Shown piece after piece: positions 58,201 through 64,000 of a stretch of DNA of 64,000 nucleotides. Each line of letters begins with the position of its first letter. Within the stretch, counting starts at the first letter, position 1. Position numbers and translations under genes: made by a program. The notes beneath the pieces were generated by a model. It saw only the letters and a program-made list of their open reading frames with translations, was not told the origin of the DNA and searched no databases. Source of the stretch: Siderastrea radians (Eukaryota; Cnidaria; Anthozoa; Scleractinia; Rhizangiidae); the NCBI GenBank assembly GCA_964017195.1, contig OZ024891.1, positions 7,217,994-7,281,993 of the forward strand. Direction: 5' to 3'.

Positions 58201-61090
58201 AATCTCTAATAAATAAATGTATTCTGGGAAGGGAAAGGGAGGTTAAGGGAGGGAAGTGCAGGGTTTCATGGGGTGGGTGGTTATGTTTTCCAATATTTTT
58301 ACTTGGGATTGCAGTCCTGAGCTGTAAACTACAACCTGTTTTTCGTACCATGTTTGTAACCTACCGGTACTCTTTAAATGACTTTTCCTCATTTAGGCAA
58401 TATTCTTGCCAGCTAGAGACAAAATTCCGGCCAAAATTAAGTTCAAAGTCTCGTTCTAGTTTGGCCTCAAACTCTCTTGCGCTCTCGGCCAATTTTATTC
58501 TGCACGAATTTTTAGTGGAATACAGATGACAGTTAAAACGCTAGCTCTCCTTTGTCGTGAACTTTTATGCACTTTTGGCGACTCTTGGCCTCTTGAAGAG
58601 CTTACATCTCTAAACGTTAAAGTGAAGTCACTGAAGCTCAACCTCTCGCTCTCGTTTGGACTCTAACACTCGTGGTCATTGGTAATACTTACAGGATTAC
58701 AACTTTTCTTATTGTCGCCAAGTACTTCCGGGTTATGCTCGCTATTCTGTTGTCAGCAAAATTCCTGAAAATTCATCGAATATATATACATTAGTAAACA
58801 CCAACAAGGCAATAGAGTTGTTGATGGGTCCTTATGAATGACATAACACTGAAATAAGGTGTTTGTGTAACTAAGTATATATCTACAAGAATATACTAGC
58901 AAGAGTAAGACAACTTAAAGAGTAAAGAGTCGGTGTCAAACGCGGAAAAAGATGGAGTTTATATTGAGTGTCAAGCTCGGAAAAGCTTCGAACTGGAGTC
59001 AAATTGCATGTATGGTAAGCGCAAAAGCCTGTAAGGACTCCTTTTAAACACGAAAAAATGTGCCCCAGGGCCACAGAGATTTAATGCCAAGCGCGGGCAA
59101 ACACGACACTGGTAACGTAGCAGCTGTTGTCAAGCGCGGGAAATATGGCTGGCGTTGACTGGAGCAAAAATGCCTGTAAACCTTCGATTTTGTTACTTAC
59201 ACGTGTGTGCTGCCTGGTGAAACGCCATCAGGGGCAAACCAGTAGTCCCTCTTGGAGCAGTCGGTTTTAATAAGGGAGGGGTCGGTGGAGGCCTTTGAGC
59301 ACTGACATTCAGAAGGACATTCTACCAAAACAATTGACAACACGTTTCTAATACCATAGACATCTTAACTAATGTTAAATACTTATTTATAATAATTTTT
59401 AAAATGAAAGGATAAGCCTATTGAAGTAGTAAAGTATTTATGGTTCTGTTGTCTCACCGAGTGAAGCATTCACCTTCCACGTCAAGGCATCCAATTCTCC
59501 TGTTACTGGAAAAGTTAAAACAATTTTAGTTTACATTTGAGGATTAGCTCAAAATCAGTTCTAGAATATCCAGCAACTTTCTGTAACAAATCAGCTGACT
59601 TAACTTATCCCGACGTAACATGAAGCAGTTTTTCCGCGTTTATAACATAGAGGGCAAAATTACTGATTGCTGATTGGTTGAGACAGAGGGCATTTTTTCT
59701 TAATTTCATTTCCAACGAGGGCAAAATTACTGACTCCTGATTGGCCAAGCGCCAAAAATACTCCCATTTGATTGGCTGAGCGCGAGAGCGCGCCATTTGC
59801 ATTTTGTAAGCGTCTAGAAACGAAAAGCAGATTTTGAATTGGATTTTGAGTTGTTCAACACAAGAATATCGTTTCAGAGTTTAAATTTAACCGAGTTGGT
59901 TGCAAAAATGGTTGGAAATCAGGTGATAGCTCAAAGAGAAATTCCAGAGGGTGAACCTGAATGTTTTACGGGAAACAGCAAATGGTTATTTGTTTTAAAA
60001 CTACCGAAAACCTTGGTTAATTCAGCGAGCGAGAGGTCGCTTCGCAACTCAGGTAAATAAATTAAGCTTAAGTCTTACTTAGTTTGAGTTTTGAGTGTGA
60101 GTTTGTCAATGAACTAGAACTGTAATTATCTCAAAAGATGAACATCTGCATAAAAGACAGCTTTCTTTTTGTTCTGGACGCTGAGTAGCAGTTTAATAAA
60201 CTGCCTGTGTGGAGGGAGAATTGTTTATTCTGAGGGCCGGCTGCGGATTGTGTTTTGATGTGCATAGAAAGTTTTCAGAAAATTTTGCCCTCTATGTTAT
60301 AAACAAGTAATCGCATTGAGTCCTCGTAGAATTAAGGATAAATTTTCACTTGTATTTTCAAAGTTTTCACAAATTGCCCTCGTCGCTACGCGACTCGGGC
60401 AATTTTGCGAAAACTTTGAAAATACGCGTGAAAATTTATCCTTAATTCTACTCGGCCTCATGCGATTACATATACTAATTGGCAGGTAAACAGATTGCAT
60501 CTGTTTTTGATTTAGGTCTTGATTGACCCATCGGCCAGATGACAAAACTCTGGTTTTGCAAGAGTTACCGGAATAATGGTCTTGAAGGGGCAGTGACATG
60601 TAGGTTTTTAGTTTTTCAGCCCAAACATTATGTATATAATCAAAGGGGGTCTCTCACAGGGATTTTCACGTTTTTGGCTGAAGAATGTTCTGAAATATAT
60701 TAAATACCTTTTCTCGTACACGATATGCATTGAGAGAAAAGAAACGAATGATTTTCTCGAAGGGCGAAAAAAACCATAGTCAGTTTCTGACGATTTTTGT
60801 AAGAAACAAAGGAAAAACTAGAAAACGGTAGCCTAATGTTAAATTGCAATCCATCTCCATCCTGCGATCCGCAGCCAAACGCACACTAATTATTGTCTTA
60901 GAGAACTGGTAGAGTAATTTTAAACGAAATTCGACCCGTATTTTTGGGTTTCCTCGGATTGGAATATGTCTTTTAGCTTTTCAAATTAATCCTAAAAATC
61001 TCAAGATAGCTGTAGCTGTCATTCTTGGGTCTTCTTACCTAAAGTGCTCAGGAATAGAACTAGAATCAATGTTCGTGCAGCATCAACCAT
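46167..61090 (-). CDS. signal-peptide LRR, cysteine-rich, multi-pass membrane protein (20 exons, 1144 aa)
   Basis: Exons: 61090-61039, 59505-59458, 59321-59201, 58764-58693, 58146-58075, 57831-57760, 57652-57581, 56717-56646, 56087-56016, 54831-54760, 53380-53300, 52529-52357, 51598-51458, 51030-50669, 50209-50000, 49794-49559, 48980-48821, 48108-47514, 46999-46815, 46733-46167. All have GT-AG borders and matching phases; the total of 3435 nt closes at the TAG. Residues 1-17 are a signal peptide. Residues 34-73 are an LRRNT (CPSECQCSK). Residues 74-241 are seven LRRs on seven 72-bp exons (e.g. YLNENRISRLESGSFQGLP), followed by a degenerate repeat. A cysteine-rich stalk with CPAG and GYGGPLCEVC units runs to about 500. 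About eight membrane segments follow (LVMQMTFILCVILLVIFIL first), then an acidic, Ser/Thr-rich tail. It is probably a cell-surface receptor or channel-like protein. The ligand is unknown and I recognise no named orthologue. Confidence 0.85.
48478..48513 (-). ncRNA. hammerhead-ribozyme-like motif, intact core
   Basis: Read on the minus strand: stem I strand ACGA, then CTGATGA, a stem II of GGGG/TCCC closed by TTAT, then GAAA, a minimal CGTC (cleavage-site GTC), then TCGT pairing with ACGA. This is the order of a type I hammerhead with a vanishing stem III, like those reported in Penelope-like elements and metazoan retrozymes. An extra A sits between CTGATGA and stem II. Such a short stem III would act mainly as a dimer. 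Confidence 0.45.
48644..48679 (+). ncRNA. hammerhead-ribozyme-like motif, damaged core
   Basis: This is the mirrored partner of the minus-strand motif, with stem I ACGA/TCGT and GAAA kept. The core reads CTGATAA (the essential G8 is A) and stem II is weakened (GGGG opposite CACC), so activity is not expected. Confidence 0.4.
49246..49345. repeat. (ATC)n microsatellite in an LRR-gene intron
   Basis: An imperfect CAT/ATC trinucleotide array produces polyhistidine and polymethionine readings in the open frames here. A short (AAC)n tract follows at 49512-49533. Confidence 0.9.
52606..52767. repeat. 162-bp foldback in an LRR-gene intron
   Basis: GTTCTTCTG...ACTATCGTGTGAT and AAATTTGATGTTC at the left are mirrored by GAACATCAAATTT, ATCACACATAG and CAGAAGAAC at the right, around an unpaired centre. 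Confidence 0.7.
55314..55693. mobile_element. 380-bp foldback MITE in an LRR-gene intron
   Basis: TTGTGTCACGTGACC (55314-55328) is mirrored by GGTCACGTGACACAA (55679-55693). Inner arms of about 60 bp also mirror each other: ATGGGGACTATAAAATGAAA against TTTCATTTTATACTCCCCAC, and CGGGTGTCATTC against GAATGACACCC. Confidence 0.8.
57243..57380. repeat. 138-bp foldback in an LRR-gene intron
   Basis: ATTACACTGCGGCTTGAAGA at the left is mirrored by TCTTCAAGCCGCCGTGTAAT at the right, with partial mirroring further in. Confidence 0.75.
59638..60304. mobile_element. 667-bp element with 24-bp terminal inverted repeats in intron 1
   Basis: GTTTATAACATAGAGGGCAA (59638) and its 24-bp reverse complement ending at 60304 are perfect terminal inverted repeats. 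Words such as GAGGGCAAAATTACTGA and TGATTGGC repeat near the left end. It holds a short exon-like open frame (59839-60060) in which ATGGTTGGAAATCAGG opens a reading with AKMVGNQVIAQREIPEGEP. That reading ends at a good splice donor, CTCAG/GTAAAT near 60051. This looks like the promoter and first exon of an autonomous parent whose remainder was deleted. Confidence 0.6.
60308..60468. repeat. 161-bp near-perfect palindrome in intron 1
   Basis: TAATCGCATTGAG and AATTAAGGATAAATTTTCAC at the left are mirrored by GTGAAAATTTATCCTTAATT and CTCATGCGATTA at the right, with a CGTCGCTACGCGAC centre. It starts three bases after the preceding 667-bp element. Confidence 0.8.
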
Positions 61091-61107
61091 GGCGCCTCTT
61101 CTTGGAT
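61091..61107 (-). other. 5' UTR part of the first coding exon of the LRR gene
   Basis: The sequence TTTTCAG lies directly upstream of 61107 on the minus strand, so the start-codon exon is probably spliced to an upstream leader exon beyond 61.1 kb. Seventeen leader bases separate the acceptor from the ATG. Confidence 0.5.
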
Positions 61108-61114
61108 CTGAAAA

Positions 61115-64000
61115 TGAAGAACAGCACATGCAGTTGAATAAGTAACAGGATAAACCCACGAAAACAAGGCATGTGAGTTTTATTTCTTGCCAAGATGCGA
61201 AGATATAGACAAGTGAGTTTGCGAGTTTGAGACGGTAGAGTATTCTTACATACCAGGTAGGAAAGAAATCTCTACCACCATACAAGCGTATGCAAAATTT
61301 CGAAATGCGTTAACCTACATCATCCCTCATAGACAACATACAACGCTCAAATTCACGCTGGTTTTTCTAGTTGATTTTAAATTGCCCTCCCCAGTGGTAT
61401 CGTTGGGTTTTATGTCGGTGCTGAAATCTGAAAATTTATCAAAATTTAGTCAGCTGCGCGTCTATTCTGAATTTGTATTTTCACATTAAACGTTTGAAGT
61501 AATTTTGGACAAGATTTCGTCTAGCATGCTTATGTTTTAATTTTTTATTTTAAGCAAGTCAGTTGTTTTTTAACATATTATTACATCGCGCTTAAAGAAC
61601 CTTGAATTTCAGTGTTTCCGATTATTAAACGTGGGATCCCCTAGAGGGCTTGAAACAAATAAAATCTGTGCTTTTATTACTTCCGTCCCATGTTGAATGA
61701 AAAGGCAATGTAAATAGGACGTTGACGTAATTGTGTCGGCAGCTGTCCAGTCGTAAGCAGAAGTTCATTATTTTCCTTCCTGAAACCTTCTCAGTGCTTG
61801 AGTTTTATTCATTTGAGTTTTATTCCTCTCAGTTTTTGCCATCAAGTCAGTTGGTGTTGTTTGACTTTCAGTTCTATAGTTTCCATTAACATTACTTGTT
61901 GTTTTACGCCGGTAATTATGCTTATCTGAAGTTTTGCTTCGTCTTTTTATTTATTGTTTGAGGTGGTTTCAGAAATGAATGGAGGAAACGTCAAGAAAAT
62001 TCGGTACAAGAAAGTAAAATAACGAATAAAATAATGCTTGTTTCATACAGTGCTCAATTTACACCCATGATACCCTCTGTTCATCGTAGAAATGTCTTCG
62101 GTTTGAAAATTCTAATAACACCAATGTGTGCTAACGTTTTGTCTCTACATGCTCTCACGTTGACTAGAGTTCCTCGATAAAGGCAACTGAAATTTGTAAG
62201 GTAACGAAGCATAAATGGTTTCTGTGTGTTAAGAGTAACACATCAGCTGAAGTGTGAGTAAAGTACTTGTAAAATTAAAGCTTGCTTGAGCAACGCAGTC
62301 CATTTTCTTGCTAAGTGTTCTTTACTTAGAACTGGATTTACTTTTTAAGTTCAGCAACTCAGAGGTTTTACGACTTCCAGTTACACTTCGTACTATAAAA
62401 GGAATATAAAATAAAATAAATCTCACTTAGATTCTTACCAAACCTGAAAATCTTTTCAAACAGCCGTCGTAAAGAACCAAGGGCTTACCTTCACTAGAAG
62501 TTTCCTTTAGAAACTCTTTAATTTGCATAACTGGATTCAAAGTTGATTTCAATTAAGATTTACCTGGAGCAATTTCGATACATTTTATATTCAAATTAAG
62601 TGCGATTAAAAGGGGATTGGTTTTTATGGGGAAGTGGTTTTTTAAATAAACAATTTTCCAGGGTAACAGCCGGTCTCATCGCTCAGTTTCTAAATTGATT
62701 TTTGAGCAAGGAATATTTTACAGAAATAATTCTATCTGGAAAACTTTAAATTACTTTTCCAAGATTTCTACAAATTTAACAGTTTCGAGAAAAATTCAAA
62801 TGGCTTTACTCTCATAAAATCAAACTTTAAATTAGTATGCCTGACAGAACCATTGAGAACTCGCAAAGAAAAATGTTTGTTATGATGCTTTTATGGTGAA
62901 TACCTGAAAACAGGGACAAACACAATGACCAAATCACACTCCACTCCTTTTCATCCTAAAATAAAAATAAATTATTTGATTTATGGGCCTCGCACTGGAC
63001 ACCTTTGAGGCAATTTGGGGTTGGTTTAAACCTTCATGAGATAGTAACGGAAAAATGATAAAATCTTACAAAAACACACGCTGATCGTTCAACTTCTATA
63101 GGCCTCCCTCCAGCCTGATAATTGAATTTCATACAGTGTCGTTCCCAGGCCTCAATGTGCTCCCCAAGTGACATACATTTCGACGGACTAGGAAAAAAGG
63201 CAAATTTATCCCTGATTGGGAAGTTTTGGTCCCGTATTTTAAAGGGTGAAAAATTCGTGTTCTAGTGAAAAATCATCATATATTTTGGAGTCTTGGATGA
63301 ATGGCATCAAACATCCCCTTTGCAGTTTTGAAAAACGTTAAATGGAATTATACAAACACAGAATAAAGGTTATTGCCTGCATAAAGGTTTCGGTGTAGAA
63401 ATCAACCAACTTCTAAACATTCTTAGCTCTTCTCACTCGATAATTTTATAGGCTTTTTGTTATTTGTAATTTGCCATGAGTTTGAGACGTCTCAAACTCG
63501 CAAGTCAGTGTACCTTGACATTTCCTTTCCGTGAATTTATTTTCGTGAACATGAGCTCATTAGGGTGAAATTACCCACTATCGTGCATCAATTAATGCAT
63601 TTAGAATGTTTGTCTTATTAATCTGTGGTTCAGCCTGGTTGGCAAAGTGGATACGCGTCCCGTATAGTGCCAAGTAGAGTTCCAAGAAAATGTCACATTG
63701 TCTTCAGTACTTCATCAGGTTTGACTTGAATCTAATTCTTTCCCTTTTTTCTTAGTCTGGTTCCTTTTTTCCCTTTCTTTCTGAATTCAAACATACGTAC
63801 GTACTTTCGGTATGATCGCTACGATCGCTGGAAAAAACGTTCAGCAATCGTTGTGATCAAGAGATCATATGGAAACGATGGCGTTCGTAGCGATCACGTT
63901 AGCGTTCGCTACGAACGCAGCGATCGCAGCGATCACAGGGTCCCGTGTCGCTTGTCTATATTTTAAAGCGTCCCGTGTTGGTGTTTTATCAATAATCACA
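61115..64000. other. gene-free stretch, upstream side of the LRR gene
   Basis: No gene is supported. Structures seen are a perfect 22-bp palindrome GAGTTTGAGACGTCTCAAACTC at about 63479-63500 and a 13-bp hairpin GCGTTCGTAGCGA (63881-63918) within GATCGC-rich sequence. The LRR gene promoter and leader should be here but were not pinpointed. Confidence 0.4.

Noticed and set aside
63640..63700. tRNA-like A-box (TGGTTGGCAAAGTGG)
   Set aside because: No convincing B-box and no cloverleaf.

Overview
The window reads as nuclear DNA of a cnidarian, most likely a stony coral or a close anthozoan relative. It is AT-rich and intron-rich with GT/AG splice sites. It is dense in tRNA-derived SINEs, foldback MITEs, Crypton-like, Gypsy-like and CR1-like debris, and uncharacterised protein families that I associate with corals. 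There is no operon, CRISPR array or bacterial signal.

1-7.8 kb holds no intact gene. It carries microsatellites, a SINE, several hairpin or foldback elements, a diverged 200-bp tandem duplication and a broken Crypton-like recombinase fragment (5.0-5.4 kb).

7.8-18.3 kb is a three-level nest of mobile elements. The host layer is a second Crypton-like fragment followed by a Gypsy-like gag fragment. The gag is split by a 2.47-kb palindromic element with a 7-bp target duplication (ATCTGAG). The left arm of that palindrome is split in turn by a 7.36-kb DNA transposon (8676-16035) with a TTA duplication; the right arm still shows the empty site. The transposon has two divergent spliced genes: a SAM-domain, NLS-bearing protein on the minus strand (442 aa, frame closes exactly) and a large transposase with a candidate DDE triad and a SAP domain on the plus strand. 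The transposase is broken by one frameshift and one TAG. This is my best candidate for a little-described system.

18.3-28.6 kb has a CR1/Jockey-type RT remnant interrupted by a SINE, a TTAA-type MITE, an (AT)n tract framed by perfect 26-bp inverted repeats, and long gene-poor DNA.

28.6-32.2 kb is a large single-exon coding sequence. It looks like a dynamin-like GTPase fused to a C-terminal glycosyltransferase-like domain resembling the one described at the C-terminus of GREB1 (TAGT). It is the second major point of interest.

32.2-39.6 kb is gene-poor with MITEs. 39.6-45.2 kb is an 81-bp satellite array with an internal orientation switch and an 0.84-kb insertion.

46.2-61.1 kb is one 20-exon minus-strand gene whose exons I could join with consistent phases into 1144 residues: signal peptide, LRRNT, leucine-rich repeats (each on its own 72-bp exon), a cysteine-rich stalk, about eight membrane segments and an acidic cytoplasmic tail. 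Its introns host foldback elements and a hammerhead-ribozyme-like inverted pair. 61.1-64 kb has no recognisable gene.

All family names come from reading motifs and memory; no search was run.
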